Source: Nitrospira japonica
GTDB taxonomy: Bacteria; Nitrospirota; Nitrospiria; Nitrospirales; Nitrospiraceae
DNA: 64,000 nucleotides
NCBI RefSeq assembly: GCF_900169565.1
Contig: NZ_LT828648.1
Coordinates: 1,800,876 to 1,864,875, forward strand
Reading direction: 5' to 3'
The notes beneath the pieces are model-generated. The model had not been told where the DNA came from, ran no database searches, and worked only from the letters and a program-made list of their open reading frames with translations. Positions within the stretch are counted from its first letter, which is position 1, and every line of letters starts with the position of its first letter. Made by a program: the position numbers and the translations under genes. This document shows positions 50,807 to 60,887 of this stretch, piece after piece.

Positions 50807-51880
50807 CTGTCCCCTCGATTCCTGAGGGGGCATGTTCGTCTGGATCGGCCCGCTCAGCCCGTAATAGAGATCCATCCAGGGATACCATTGACTGGCAGGC
50901 TGGAACGGCTGCGCGGCCAGCAGCCGGCATCCCCATTTCACCATGTGCTCCTCCCAGCGGGCCCATAATTTGGTGTGCCGGTCGGCCAATGGTAGAAGCG
51001 CGTCCCCGTAGACACCGCGCCGGCGAAACCCATGGCGTCCCAAAAGACGATCCAGGGTCCCGACGGAATATCCATGGAGATAGGGAAAGCCGAGGAGATT
51101 GTTCCACGCGAGCGTCGCAATGAGGATATGCCGCCAGAGACCGTTACGCTTCAGGCTCTTCACGGCGTGACGATACAGCAGCCCGTTTGGGACCCGGATG
51201 ACCAATATTCCGTCGGTGCGCAACATCTGTCGCGCGGACTCGAGCGTGATGTCGGGATCGGGCAGCTGATCGAAGGTATTCCAAATGACGACCGCATCCA
51301 CCGATTGTGATGCAATAGGAGCATCCGCAAGAGTGCCACAGTGGACCGGCAGGCCTCGTGCGAGACAGAACTCCGCCACCTGCTTCCCCGGGTCGACGCC
51401 CAAGACGGTCCAGCCGTGCTCTTGCGCCGCAGCCAAAAATCCGCCCACAAAACTGCCCACCTCGATAATCGAAGGCGTTCGTTTGACGGGCAACCATCGG
51501 GCGAGTCTTGACGCTTTGTGCTTTGCCCAACTTCGCTGAGCGTCAAATTCGGCCTGAAGATGCGCCGCACTGTAGTGATCCTTCGCATAGGTCGAAGTAA
51601 TCGTTGTGGCAACGGGTCGAGGATTTCTATAGATGAATCCGCAGGTGCGGCATTGCACGATTTGAGCAGAGTAATCCTGGGTAAACCGAGTCCGATCGGC
51701 GAGTTGATCGGGATGGCTTTCTATTCGTCTGCGACGATGGAAGGCGTTCAAAATTCGGAACTGGAACTGAATATCGGCCGTCGAGGCAAGAACGTCAATC
51801 TGTGCACGGCCACAGATGAGGCACGCCACATCAATGACACGATCCAACCTGGATGAACTCGGAGACGTAAGCGTGATCAT
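50780..51880 (-). CDS. Zinc-ribbon SAM-dependent methyltransferase
   Basis: 366 residues. N-terminal zinc site with CLICGRAQ and CRTCGFIYRNPRP, then a class I methyltransferase: IIEVGSFVGGFLAAAQEHGW (motif I), VLGVDPGKQVAEFCLARGL, VDAVVIWNTFDQLPDPD and TDGILVIRVPNGLLY. The C-terminus is helical. Related proteins act on nucleotide-linked sugars or other surface-glycan precursors. The substrate here is unknown. It converges on the preceding methyltransferase gene. Confidence 0.8.
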   Translation of the reverse strand: MITLTSPSSSRLDRVIDVACLICGRAQIDVLASTADIQFQFRILNAFHRRRRIESHPDQLADRTRFTQDYSAQIVQCRTCGFIYRNPRPVATTITSTYAKDHYSAAHLQAEFDAQRSWAKHKASRLARWLPVKRTPSIIEVGSFVGGFLAAAQEHGWTVLGVDPGKQVAEFCLARGLPVHCGTLADAPIASQSVDAVVIWNTFDQLPDPDITLESARQMLRTDGILVIRVPNGLLYRHAVKSLKRNGLWRHILIATLAWNNLLGFPYLHGYSVGTLDRLLGRHGFRRRGVYGDALLPLADRHTKLWARWEEHMVKWGCRLLAAQPFQPASQWYPWMDLYYGLSGPIQTNMPPQESRGQLASFVSRQ

Positions 51881-51970
51881 GGAGCGGCTTAGACATCGGA
51901 CGCTGGGTTAGATGTGGAAACGACGAGATCCGTATATGGGACCGGCGGCTTTCGATGCCTGTCGGCACGG

Positions 51971-52300
51971 TCATGTCGTACTGGGTGTCAGGCGACGCAA
52001 CCAATTCAATCGCCCGCCTTCTGCCAGCAACCTCGTAATGATCATGGAACGTCCGAAGGCTGGCTTCTTGAGTTCCGGCATCGCCAAGCATTTTGGGCAG
52101 CAAGTATAGGTAAAGCGACAATCGGACAAATTCACCCGATGCGTCGTCATGTAGGTTCTCTGGCTGACCCATTCGCCGGATACACGTCCTGCCTCACTCA
52201 TCAATCCGCACAGGCTGCATACTGGAATCACTTTAGGAGCCGTCGACAGGGGGCCGCACGGATGATGCGATAGATAGTGCGATAGGGGATCGCGCGCCAT
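51971..52300 (-). CDS. Small zinc-binding protein
   Basis: 109 residues. GAGGAGG lies before ATG 52300. The core reads VIPVCSLCGLMSEAGR, EWVSQRTYMTTHRVN, CPKCLAMPELKK: a CxxC and a CxxC separated by about 40 residues. The same pattern (ICxxCKxxRD...yw..vE.Y...h...hg.CPxC) is known as a small C-terminal module after receiver or PAS domains. Here it stands alone. Its role is unknown. Confidence 0.6.
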   Translation of the reverse strand: MARDPLSHYLSHHPCGPLSTAPKVIPVCSLCGLMSEAGRVSGEWVSQRTYMTTHRVNLSDCRFTYTCCPKCLAMPELKKPAFGRSMIITRLLAEGGRLNWLRRLTPSTT

Positions 52301-52593
52301 ATTCCACCTCCTCGACCTGGTACCGCCATCACGACCGTGTGCCTAGATTAGTACGTCCGGTGCTTCCCCTGTACTGGGTAGAGCCCTAATCACATCTTTT
52401 CTAGGTGCCCGCCTAGCTTCCTGCCTTCGCAAAACCTGATAGAGCTTGAACTGGCTGAAAGCTAGACCTCGTCGAGAAGGTCTACAGCGAACCGGATCGA
52501 TCAAGCGGCGATGACGCCTGCGCCGATACTCTGGGCGAAAGCGCCACCGCCAGAGTTGCTTCGAACGTATGTCATGCTCTGGTCACGTGATGT

Positions 52594-52887
52594 TTATTTG
52601 CCTTTATTCTGGCCTTTGTTCGCCCCCTCGAATTGCGGTGCTTTCCCAGGGGGCGTGGCTTGCGGGCCGCTCGGGCCGCCTCCGCCCGCCTTGTCCTCCC
52701 CTTGAGGTCCGCCGGCGCTCGGCTGACCGGTCGCGCTTTTCCCTTTTGACTGCTCATCTGATTTCCCTTGGGATTGGGAGGAAGATTGCCCCTCCTTTTG
52801 CTGTTCCGCACCGACAGGCAGTCCAAATGGAACCATGAGAAGAGCCGTAGACGTGAGTCCCAAGAATAATCGCCGCCAGTTCTTCAT
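52594..52887 (-). CDS. Small secreted low-complexity protein
   Basis: 97 residues from ATG 52887, preceded by GGGAGGTC. A signal peptide (LFLGLTSTALLMVPFGLPVG) is followed by a disordered Gln/Ser/Gly/Lys-rich tail (QSSSQSQGKSDEQSKGKS, ending NKGQNKGK). It resembles the Gly-rich protein at 49554 in kind but not in sequence. Function unknown. Confidence 0.55.
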   Translation of the reverse strand: MKNWRRLFLGLTSTALLMVPFGLPVGAEQQKEGQSSSQSQGKSDEQSKGKSATGQPSAGGPQGEDKAGGGGPSGPQATPPGKAPQFEGANKGQNKGK

Positions 52888-53120
52888 GCTGACCTCCCGT
52901 GGATGAAAGATGAAAGGCAGATCACTGGAAATGCTATTGGCTATTGTTTGCAAGGACAGAACCAATCCAGCCATGCAAAATAGCAAGAGGGATTCCGAGG
53001 GATTCTCACGGGTCTTCGGGGTTTATGATGACAAAGTGTCCTCATGGGACAGATTGTCAGTGTTTTGGGGAGGCTATGACCAGTCTGCGTAAGTTCTCCT
53101 GAGCGCTAGGCTCCAAGCCT

Positions 53121-53462
53121 ATGTGGGAAGACCTTCTCTTTCGGTTTGTCATCGGTGGGACCGTTGTCTCGTTGTTTGCTCTGCTGGGGGACGTCTTTAA
53201 GCCCAAGACATTCGCCGGTATCTTTAGTGCGGCTCCTTCGGTGGCGCTCGGTACGCTCGGCTTGGCCATCATCGAGCATGGAACGGGCTATGCCGCGATT
53301 GAAGCGAAATCCATGGTCATTGGAGCCTTGGCGCTGTTCGTCTATTGCTCTCTCGTGAGCTGGATCATGCTCCGCTACACGTGGCATTCCCTGGTCGTTG
53401 CGACTTCGGCCATCATCGTCTGGCTTGGGGTGGCGTTCGGTCTGCGTGCTCTTATTCTCTAG
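53121..53462 (+). CDS. DUF3147 membrane protein
   Basis: 113 residues with four membrane helices (FVIGGTVVSLFALLGDVF, IFSAAPSVALGTLGLAII, SMVIGALALFVYCSLVSWI, LVVATSAIIVWLGVAFGL). The motif GxxxxxxPSVxL matches DUF3147 proteins. Function unknown. A second, divergent member starts 10 bases further on, so the pair probably form a hetero-oligomer. Confidence 0.75.
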   Translation: MWEDLLFRFVIGGTVVSLFALLGDVFKPKTFAGIFSAAPSVALGTLGLAIIEHGTGYAAIEAKSMVIGALALFVYCSLVSWIMLRYTWHSLVVATSAIIVWLGVAFGLRALIL

Positions 53463-53472
53463 TAGGACGCCA

Positions 53473-53892
53473 ATGATGGTAGGCATCAGCGTATCCGGTC
53501 TCAAGGCAACCAGGCTGCACGAATTGGTTGTGCGATTTGTCCTTGGCGGCGCGATCACCGCCATGACGGGGCTCACCACAATGCGCTGGGGACCCGTCAT
53601 CGGAGGGCTGTTTCTGGCGTTCCCGGCCATTTTCCCCGCCAGCGTGACGCTCGTCGAAGCCCATGCCGTGCGACAAAAGAAAGAGCTGGGCCTGCATGGA
53701 GAACAACGGGGACGCGACGAATCCGGCGCCGATGCGGCGGGGGCGGCAATCGGCAGCCTCGGCCTCATGATATTCGGACTGATCATGTATGAGTATGTGG
53801 ATACCGTGAACTACTGGATCGTGCTGAGCCTGGCAACCGTCGGTTGGTTGACCGTCTCAATTGTGGTGTGGTGGATATGGAAAAGAATGTAG
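53473..53892 (+). CDS. Second DUF3147-like membrane protein
   Basis: 139 residues from ATG 53473. RFVLGGAITAMTGLTTMRWG, GGLFLAFPAIFPASVTLVEA (the FxAxPAIFPA core of the family), a charged loop (KKELGLHGEQRGRDESGADA) and two further helices (GSLGLMIFGLIMYEYV, TVGWLTVSIVVWWIW). It lies directly downstream of the first member and is likely co-transcribed. Confidence 0.75.
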   Translation: MMVGISVSGLKATRLHELVVRFVLGGAITAMTGLTTMRWGPVIGGLFLAFPAIFPASVTLVEAHAVRQKKELGLHGEQRGRDESGADAAGAAIGSLGLMIFGLIMYEYVDTVNYWIVLSLATVGWLTVSIVVWWIWKRM

Positions 53893-53905
53893 CAGAAGGT
53901 ATGCG

Positions 53906-55579
53906 TTAGCGTGACCGACTGATCGCCATCCGTATCGAATCGTACAGTTTGTCGACGGCTGCTTCTTTGGTGATCAGGATGGTGGCCCCGGCACTCATCA
54001 TCGCCTTGGTACTTTCACTTCCTGCATTCACGGACAGACCGATGACGGTCGTTTCAGGAAAGCGCTTCGTAATGTGCTGGGTCGCCTCGACTCCGTTCAT
54101 GACGGGCATGTTGATATCCATGACGACGACTTTCGGGCGAAGTTGTTCGATCATGAGGAGGGCGTCTTTCCCGTTGGCTGCTTCTCCCAGTATTGTGATA
54201 TCGGGATACGTCTCCAACACCGTTCGCAGTCCCTGCCGCATCATGGCATGATCGTCCACGAGCAACACGGAGATAGGTTCTTTATCGGACATCCGCCCTG
54301 TGGTCTCTACGACGGATAGGGCCTCTTCCTCAGGGAATTCATTTTGTTGCTGGCACCCCTTGATCATGAGGACGGACTTCGTCCCATGGTTGGGAGAGGA
54401 GGACACCTCAAACGACCCGCCGGCCGTCCGCATGCGTTCCCTGATGCTGAATAAGCCGAACTGAGACAACGTCTCGGAGGTCGCCACGTCGGTGGGAGTG
54501 AAGCCTTTCCCGCGATCGCTTACTTCGATACGGAGGACGTCCCCCTGATGATCCATCACGACCGCCGCCTCGGTCGCCTCTGAATGCTTTCGCGTATTCA
54601 TCAGAAGTTCGCGCACGCACTGAAACAACAAGATGGACCGAGCTTCGTCCAAGCCCACCGGCTTATCGGGCAGCGAGACGGTGACGTCCAGGCCATACGT
54701 CTTCATCTGTCTGGCAAGCCATACCAGCGCAGCTTCCAATCCATGGTCCCGCAGCACAGGCGGACTCAAGTCGGCGAGCAGCGTGCGGGTATAGGCCAAT
54801 GCATCATTGATGATGAGGTCAACGTCCGTCATGACTGTTGAAACAGGACTGCTCTCAGCGAGGCGTTTGCCCTGCGCGAGCTTGAGCTTCACGATCACGA
54901 GCATTTGTTGAAGATGATCGTGCAAGTCCGTAGCGAGTCGTTTTCTTTCCTCCTCCTGGGCGGAAAATAGCTTGGCAGTCAGCGCTTCGAGCTGCACTTC
55001 ATGACGCCGGGATGTTTCTTCAGCTTTTTTCCGGTCGGTGATGTCCTTGAACGCGATGCGGATTTGCGCAGGCATGCCTGTATCGCTCTCGACGAGGATG
55101 GCTTGCACGCGTGCTGGAAATACGCTGCCGCTCGGTCGTACCAGCCAATACTCCTCGGCGAGATGCTCATGGTGTTGAAGCGCTTTTCGGCAGAGCAAGA
55201 TGAACCGATGGGAATCATGTTCGGCCAGAAATGAATGAAAGCCACGTCTCAGGGCTTGTCCCAGCTCGCTGCCAAGAATCGCCAGACCGGCGGGGTTGAT
55301 GTCGTAGACGGTTCCCTTCTCATCGATGGTCGCAAATCCTATTGGAATCGATTCGTACAGCTCGCGGTATCGATTGCGGCTGTCCTGTATCTCATCGTGG
55401 GCCTTCTGAAGTTCATCGCATTGCATTTCCAGTTCGACTTCACGCACATTGAGCTCTTCGACGAGCTTTTGTATCGCATGGCGCGACAGGTCCGGTACCG
55501 CCTGAAGCACCATACGGTGTAATCGGGCTTTGGCTCTTGTTCTCAGCTCTTCCAAGTAATGAGAAGACTGGTAAGTCAT
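53906..55579 (-). CDS. PAS-histidine kinase (NarX-like) fused to a receiver
   Basis: 557 residues. Helical N-terminus with coiled coil (ELNVREVELEMQCDELQKAH), a PAS domain (about 100-215: GFATIDEKGTVYDINPAGLA), a HisKA_3 helix with the phosphorylated His in RKRLATDLHDHLQQMLV, a HATPase domain (VRELLMNTRKHSEA; VSDRGKGFTP), and a true receiver (VLLVDDHAMMRQG; VVVMDINMPVMNGV with the Asp). It lacks the LuxR-type HTH that such receivers usually carry, so the signal must be passed on to another protein. The start at 55579 (MTYQSS) is uncertain; the frame is open to 55654. Confidence 0.85.
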   Translation of the reverse strand: MTYQSSHYLEELRTRAKARLHRMVLQAVPDLSRHAIQKLVEELNVREVELEMQCDELQKAHDEIQDSRNRYRELYESIPIGFATIDEKGTVYDINPAGLAILGSELGQALRRGFHSFLAEHDSHRFILLCRKALQHHEHLAEEYWLVRPSGSVFPARVQAILVESDTGMPAQIRIAFKDITDRKKAEETSRRHEVQLEALTAKLFSAQEEERKRLATDLHDHLQQMLVIVKLKLAQGKRLAESSPVSTVMTDVDLIINDALAYTRTLLADLSPPVLRDHGLEAALVWLARQMKTYGLDVTVSLPDKPVGLDEARSILLFQCVRELLMNTRKHSEATEAAVVMDHQGDVLRIEVSDRGKGFTPTDVATSETLSQFGLFSIRERMRTAGGSFEVSSSPNHGTKSVLMIKGCQQQNEFPEEEALSVVETTGRMSDKEPISVLLVDDHAMMRQGLRTVLETYPDITILGEAANGKDALLMIEQLRPKVVVMDINMPVMNGVEATQHITKRFPETTVIGLSVNAGSESTKAMMSAGATILITKEAAVDKLYDSIRMAISRSR

Positions 55580-55758
55580 GGCCGCTGGTCCGAACAGTAC
55601 AACGCCTCGTAGAGAAATGCCTACTCGGAAAGCTCCCAGGGCCAATCGCGTCAAATTTGACGCAGCTTCTGTCGGCCAGTCAGCCCTATGTATTTGAATG
55701 TGCGCGACAATTGCGCGGGAAGGCCAATGCGATCAGGTAGGTTCTTCCGTCTCGATCT

Positions 55759-56478
55759 CTACTGAAGGGCGGGCACTTCAACCATATCCGTCCCCCGAAA
55801 ATTGATAAAAAAGAAGACAGTGTACTGATTGTAATAGGCCGAACCTTCGTACCAACGTCCCGGGATGAACCATTGACGCGTGCGGCTGTCGTATATCTGG
55901 AGCCGGTATCGGACATAGGCAATCTGTCTTTGTGCGGCATAGAGGGTCAATGCCGGAGTCGAAAAGGGGATGACCGTGCTTTGAATGGCCGGCATACCGA
56001 AAAAGTTCTGACCTTGGTCCGTTCCGAGCGCCAAGACCATCACTCGGACCCACAGATCGGCGTCGTCCCGTCGATCGACAACGGCATAGCCCAATTCTGC
56101 CAGACGGCCCTCCACGAATCCTCGCATCATGAGCAGTTCGGAGCCAAGTGGACGCATCATGGGAGGGTTGAGTTCCGTGGACTCCGGTCCGCTCGTCGGG
56201 GCGATGTTGCTATTGATCATGGGACTGTTGGAAAGCAGCGTCGGTTCAAGGACCTGGCGCGTGCCGGCGTACCCCATTACTTCGACCGCTGCCTTCGCCG
56301 GCGGAGGAGATAACGCTTCAAAGGCGCTTACGCTTCGCTCCAGTGCGTGGCTCAGAAGAAGCTGCTCCGTTCCGGTTCTCGGCGTTCGAGAGAATTCGCG
56401 GTTCGTGCAACCGGTGCCACTCACGAGCCAGAGAACCATCATGACAAGCAGACGAAGGACAGAATTGGACGACATCAT
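55759..56478 (-). CDS. Lipoprotein with TPRTxTEQLLLS motif
   Basis: 239 residues. GGGAGGAG precedes ATG 56478. Signal peptide with lipobox (LVMMVLWLVSGTGC). The mature part starts TNREFSRTPRTGTEQLLLSH, ALERSVSAFEAL and goes on GFVEGRLAELGYAVVDRRDD, DLWVRVMVLALGTDQG, and a Tyr-rich end. The TPRTxTEQLLLS pattern belongs to a family of uncharacterised outer-membrane lipoproteins (I believe DUF6655). Function unknown. Confidence 0.7.
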   Translation of the reverse strand: MMSSNSVLRLLVMMVLWLVSGTGCTNREFSRTPRTGTEQLLLSHALERSVSAFEALSPPPAKAAVEVMGYAGTRQVLEPTLLSNSPMINSNIAPTSGPESTELNPPMMRPLGSELLMMRGFVEGRLAELGYAVVDRRDDADLWVRVMVLALGTDQGQNFFGMPAIQSTVIPFSTPALTLYAAQRQIAYVRYRLQIYDSRTRQWFIPGRWYEGSAYYNQYTVFFFINFRGTDMVEVPALQ

Positions 56479-56711
56479 GAACACCGTGCTCCTCCCGTGC
56501 CTTGTCTCACTATCAGGCTAGTGGTTCAAGGGGTTCAGGAAGAGCTAGGTTCAACCCTGGCTTCCGCAGGCTGCCATACGCTTGTTCATCTCTGCACCAG
56601 GGATCATCCCACTCTTCGATCTAGTAGCGCAGCCCTACAATACAGTGGTAGCAGACCCGGCAATGCCGGGACGTGAGAGGGTTTTTCACGAAAGCGAGGA
56701 GGGAGAATCTA

Positions 56712-57206
56712 ATGAACCCATATCGATGCCTGGTTGCCTGTGCCTTTGTGCTGTCCAGTGTCGCTACGTCGGTATCGGCACAGGATGCCATCTTGCCCCA
56801 AGGAGATCCCCGCCTGAATCCCGATGAGCGAGCGCAGGAAGCCATCCGCGACAGCAGAATGAAGCAGCAGGGACAGGGACCCAATTATCGTGTTGAAGGT
56901 GAATTGCAGGGAGGGCAACGCCAGGAGACGACAGGTGATCCCAACGGGCTTGCCCGCCAAGATACAGGCCTGTCTGATCCCAGCGTCAATCCCGGGCAGG
57001 CCACGGACATGGAAATGGTGCAAGGGACTGTCAAACAGGCTAATCCAAAAATGATTGTCGTCGAGAATCAGAATGGAAGGACAACGACGTTGTTCGTGGA
57101 TGGGACGACGGCAGGGGATCGGGACGTGCGCCCCGGCGATGTGATCACGGGAAGAATGACAAAGCAAGGGTTAGCCATTGCCATTCATAAGGAGATGCCA
57201 AGGTAA
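56712..57206 (+). CDS. Small secreted protein
   Basis: 164 residues; ATG 56712 follows GAGGAGGGAGAA. Signal peptide CLVACAFVLSSVATSVSAQ. The middle is disordered and Gln/Pro/Gly rich (GQGPNYRVEGELQGGQRQET). The end is a small beta domain (MVQGTVKQANPKMIVVENQN, RDVRPGDVITGRMTKQGL) of the OB-like type that binds cations in other secreted proteins. Function unknown. Confidence 0.65.
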   Translation: MNPYRCLVACAFVLSSVATSVSAQDAILPQGDPRLNPDERAQEAIRDSRMKQQGQGPNYRVEGELQGGQRQETTGDPNGLARQDTGLSDPSVNPGQATDMEMVQGTVKQANPKMIVVENQNGRTTTLFVDGTTAGDRDVRPGDVITGRMTKQGLAIAIHKEMPR

Positions 57207-57265
57207 GCGGTAGATGGGTCGTGGTCGTGACGATCGTCTTGAAGTCCGCAGAACGAGGATGCGAA

Positions 57266-57703
57266 TCACATCAGACTTTGATTGAAATCTCCCTGCTCTT
57301 TTCGGAGAGTGCCTACGGTAGCCATGGCCTTGAGGATCGCTTCCTCAAGGAGGTCGCCGGAGGTGAAGTTCTTTTGCAGACAGGCGCGGGCCCCATTTAC
57401 GAGTGCCGCCTTGAGCAGAGCTTCATTGGCAAGCTGAGTCAGGACCACGACTGGAATCTCCGGGCATCGTGGCCGAGGAACCAATTTCAGCAACACCTCA
57501 AATCCGGACATGTCCGGTAAATTGAGCTCAAGTACCACGCAATCGAACAGCCGTTCCTGGCAGTATTGAAGGCCTGATTGTCCGTCCAACGCTTGGAATA
57601 TTTCGTATTCCGGCGAACTCATCCTGAGACGGTGCGCATAATACTCCCGCTCTCGATGATTGCCGTCGATGAGGAGGATAGATGCCGACCAATCGTTCGC
57701 CAT
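57266..57703 (-). CDS. Pseudo-receiver protein downstream of CheB-CheR
   Basis: 145 residues, one CheY-like fold: SASILLIDGNHREREYYAHR, CVVLELNLPDMSGFEVLLKL, IPVVVLTQLANEALLK, RACLQKNFTSGDL. Glu replaces the phospho-accepting Asp, and the acidic pair of strand one is D-G. It lies 122 bases after the CheB-CheR-PAS gene on the same strand, so it probably interacts with that protein. Confidence 0.78.
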   Translation of the reverse strand: MANDWSASILLIDGNHREREYYAHRLRMSSPEYEIFQALDGQSGLQYCQERLFDCVVLELNLPDMSGFEVLLKLVPRPRCPEIPVVVLTQLANEALLKAALVNGARACLQKNFTSGDLLEEAILKAMATVGTLRKEQGDFNQSLM

Positions 57704-57825
57704 CTAGGACAGGAATAATCGTGCGATGCTATCGCAATTATGGCGATAAATTAGGGAGGTTCCGACTGGGACAATCTCTAGGGGAAAACTTGAGATTGAG
57801 AGAGGAAAGCCTGCCTTTATCGGTC

Positions 57826-60780
57826 TTACCCTTGCCGGCTTTCAGCTGCGATCCACCATCCGTCCCATCCTGCAACTGGAAAGTGCTTGGAAATACTCGA
57901 CCATCGCAGTACTTTCGCCATGCCGTCCTTGCAAGTCACTGAAATATCCCAGTCGCGGGAATCTCCATCGCGGCTTCGACGTTCTGCCAGTACTTTCGCC
58001 CGATACGAAGGATCGGGGAATAACAGGCCATTGGCGTCCGGGCTCTGGGTGATTTCAGCATGTGAATAGCCGGTCACGCGCTCCGCTTCCTGGTTCCAGG
58101 CAATAATCCTGTCGTTCGCATCCCATGCCATCAGCATGACGGGCATCGAGCTGACTATTTTGTGAATCGCGCCGTCACTTTTCAGGAGGGATTGATCCGC
58201 ATGCTTGCTGCTCGTGACGTTGGTAAACGTGACCACGGCGCCGTCAATGACATTTTCCAGTGTCCGATAGGGAGAGACCCGCATCAGATACCACTGACCG
58301 GCCTTGGTCTCAACCTCAATCTCCTTGGGCAATAGCGTTTCGATCACGCCCTTCACGTCATCCGAGAGTACGTCGTATTTCAAATTGGTCGCGATATCCG
58401 TAAGCGGACGACCGATGTCGGTATGGATGAGGTTGATCACCTTGGCCGTTTGGGGAGTGAACCGTTTCACGTTCAGTCCGCTATCCACGAAGATGGTCGC
58501 GATATCGGTGCTGTTCAAAAGATTTCTCATGTCGCTGTTGGACTGCGACAAATCTTCGATCTTCTGCTGAAGCTCGGAGTTCACCGTGACAAGTTCTTCG
58601 TTCAGTGATTGCATTTCTTCCTTCGACGTCGTCAATTCTTCGTTGGTGCTTTGCAGCTCCTCGTTGGTCGATTGCAGTTCTTCGTTGGCCGACTTGAGCT
58701 CTTCCTGCGAGGTTTCCATTTCTTCCACGGTCGTTTGCAACTGTTCTCGGGTATAGCGCAGTTCGCGTTTCAATTCTTCCACAACCTTGCCGGCCTTGTG
58801 GGTCAAGACCGGAGGCATCTTGTCGCGGCCGCTCTTTTGTTCAGTCTGATACTCAAAGGCTATGAGCGCCAATCCTCTGTATCCGGGCTGACCTTTGAGG
58901 GGCCGCACCGTGGCTGTGACCAAACCATATCCGCCGTTCATTTGCACTCGTATGCCGGAGGCAACCATTTCCTTCTGATGGAGGAGGGCCTTCCGGACGA
59001 GTCCGCCCAGTTCCAAGCGCAATCCTTCCCGTGCCATGGCGAACACATTCATGTTGGCTTCCCCGGATGCCGGTTCCAGGAATTTTCCGGTACGCCCATG
59101 AACATAGAGAATATCTCCGCTTTCATTCACCAGCACGGCCGGGGGAGCGAACCGTTCGAGCAACAATTCTCTCGAGACGTCCGGGAGCGGAATGTCGATC
59201 TGAGGATGGGACTTGTGCTGCTTCCGTCCCAGGCCCGGACGGGGAAACAACGAGGAGGGGATTTCCACTTTTGCCGCTTGCGCGGCCGTGGACTCGCGTC
59301 TCTGAAAAATCTTCCATTTGTTGTCCAACGCGAGAAAGAGGTCGCCGAATCCGCCGATCGTTTCCGAAGAGCCGAGGAAGAGGACTCCGCCCGAAGCCAG
59401 AGAATAATGAAAGAGAGGCAGGAGTTTCTTCTGGAGATCAGCGGTAAAGTAAATGAGGAGATTTCGGCAACAGAGCAGATCCAACTTGGTGAAGGGAGGA
59501 TCCATGATCATGTTTTGGGGGGCAAAGACCACCATCTCGCGTATTTGTTTGTTGATGCGGTACCCGCCGTCCTCCCGCGAGAAAAATCGTTGCAACCGCT
59601 CAGGCGCCACATTGGCGTCAATGTCATGTCCGAAGTATCCCTGACGAGCGCGGTCGACGGCGTCTTTGTCGATGTCAGTCGCAAATATTTGGACTTTCAG
59701 GGCGCCATCCAGTTTGAGATGCTCCAGACATTCGCGAATGACGATCGCGACGGAATAGGCCTCTTCTCCAGTCGAACATCCTGGTATCCAGACTCGCACC
59801 GACGAGCCCCGAGACTTGTTCTTCAGGATGACCGGCAACACTTTTTCTCTCAGGGCCACAAATGAATCTGGGTCCCGGAAAAAATTGGTTACGCCGATCA
59901 ACAGCTCCTTGAATAGAAGATCGATCTCTTGCGGGTTCGATTGCAGAAAATGCGCATACTTCCCCAAACTGCTGATCTGATGGACGTTCATCCGACGCTC
60001 GATGCGGCGATAGATCGTATTCTTCTTGTAAAACGAGAAATCATGCTCGGTGTGGGCTCGCAACAGCGCGTAGATCTTTGAAAGTCCGTTCGGCGTCCGG
60101 TCAACGAGAGCCTGGTCCTGGCGAACTCTTGTGCTATGAGTGACGTACGCCATCAGCTTGAGGGGAAGTTCCTGCGGTGGCGCGACGTAATCCACAACCC
60201 CGGTGTCGATGGCGCCTTTGGGCATGCTGTCGTACTTGGCGGTCAGGGGTTCTTGCACCATCACCAGACCCGTGTGCTCTTTCACCGCCTTCACGCCCAG
60301 TTTGCCGTCGCTACCCATGCCGGACATCAGAATGGCCACTGCGCGGCCTTGCTGGTCCTCGGCCAAGTGGCGGAGAAAGAAATCGATCGGATTGCGAGAC
60401 CCGCGCGGAGCCGTGAATTCCGATAGCTGTAGTTTACCGTGCGCGATGAGCATTTCCTTGTTGGGAGGGACGATATAGATGCAATTTCTCCGAACCGTCA
60501 GGCCGTCGGAGGCCTCGAAGACGGGGATCGTTGTCGAGCGTTTGAGGAGCTCAGGCATCATGCCCTTGTGGGTCGGGTCGAGGTGTGGCACCAGGACGAA
60601 TGCGATGCCTGAATTATCGGGCATATGTGAGAAGAATTGCTCGAAGGCTTCAAGCGCTCCAGCGGATCCTCCCATTCCCACAACATATTCCGGGCCACTC
60701 GGTCGTCTGGCCTTTGAATGCTGAACTCCCAAGGGTTTGGGGAATTTTTTCGGGGTTGTGGAGCGTCTGGAGCGTGCCAT
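57826..60780 (-). CDS. CheB-CheR-PAS fusion protein
   Basis: 984 residues. CheB domain (30-215): Ser in [12 protein letters not shown], His in [12 protein letters not shown], Asp in [12 protein letters not shown]. CheR domain (225-490): [17 protein letters not shown] motif [23 protein letters not shown]-type [17 protein letters not shown]-like region (about 520-640), a long coiled coil full of repeated [10 protein letters not shown] (about 655-740), and PAS domains (about 745-860 and 870-984). There is no histidine kinase domain, unlike many relatives that continue with one. It can methylate and demethylate receptor-like targets; the N-terminal gene cheB and the pseudo-receiver gene lie on either side on the same strand. 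Confidence 0.88.
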   Translation of the reverse strand: MARSRRSTTPKKFPKPLGVQHSKARRPSGPEYVVGMGGSAGALEAFEQFFSHMPDNSGIAFVLVPHLDPTHKGMMPELLKRSTTIPVFEASDGLTVRRNCIYIVPPNKEMLIAHGKLQLSEFTAPRGSRNPIDFFLRHLAEDQQGRAVAILMSGMGSDGKLGVKAVKEHTGLVMVQEPLTAKYDSMPKGAIDTGVVDYVAPPQELPLKLMAYVTHSTRVRQDQALVDRTPNGLSKIYALLRAHTEHDFSFYKKNTIYRRIERRMNVHQISSLGKYAHFLQSNPQEIDLLFKELLIGVTNFFRDPDSFVALREKVLPVILKNKSRGSSVRVWIPGCSTGEEAYSVAIVIRECLEHLKLDGALKVQIFATDIDKDAVDRARQGYFGHDIDANVAPERLQRFFSREDGGYRINKQIREMVVFAPQNMIMDPPFTKLDLLCCRNLLIYFTADLQKKLLPLFHYSLASGGVLFLGSSETIGGFGDLFLALDNKWKIFQRRESTAAQAAKVEIPSSLFPRPGLGRKQHKSHPQIDIPLPDVSRELLLERFAPPAVLVNESGDILYVHGRTGKFLEPASGEANMNVFAMAREGLRLELGGLVRKALLHQKEMVASGIRVQMNGGYGLVTATVRPLKGQPGYRGLALIAFEYQTEQKSGRDKMPPVLTHKAGKVVEELKRELRYTREQLQTTVEEMETSQEELKSANEELQSTNEELQSTNEELTTSKEEMQSLNEELVTVNSELQQKIEDLSQSNSDMRNLLNSTDIATIFVDSGLNVKRFTPQTAKVINLIHTDIGRPLTDIATNLKYDVLSDDVKGVIETLLPKEIEVETKAGQWYLMRVSPYRTLENVIDGAVVTFTNVTSSKHADQSLLKSDGAIHKIVSSMPVMLMAWDANDRIIAWNQEAERVTGYSHAEITQSPDANGLLFPDPSYRAKVLAERRSRDGDSRDWDISVTCKDGMAKVLRWSSISKHFPVAGWDGWWIAAESRQG

Positions 60781-60887
60781 ATCCGCTTCGAGAGTATGAA
60801 GGAAAGAGGATGGAATTGTAGGCGGGTACTTTGACTAATACAAGTCAGTATGAAGCGAAATGTACGGAACTTTTCCCCGGAGGTGAT

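Noticed and set aside
58609-59865. A 418-codon open frame on the plus strand opposite the CheB-CheR-PAS gene.
   Set aside because: It is a mirror of the GAA/GAG-rich coiled coil and CheR regions on the other strand; the minus-strand frame has all family motifs.
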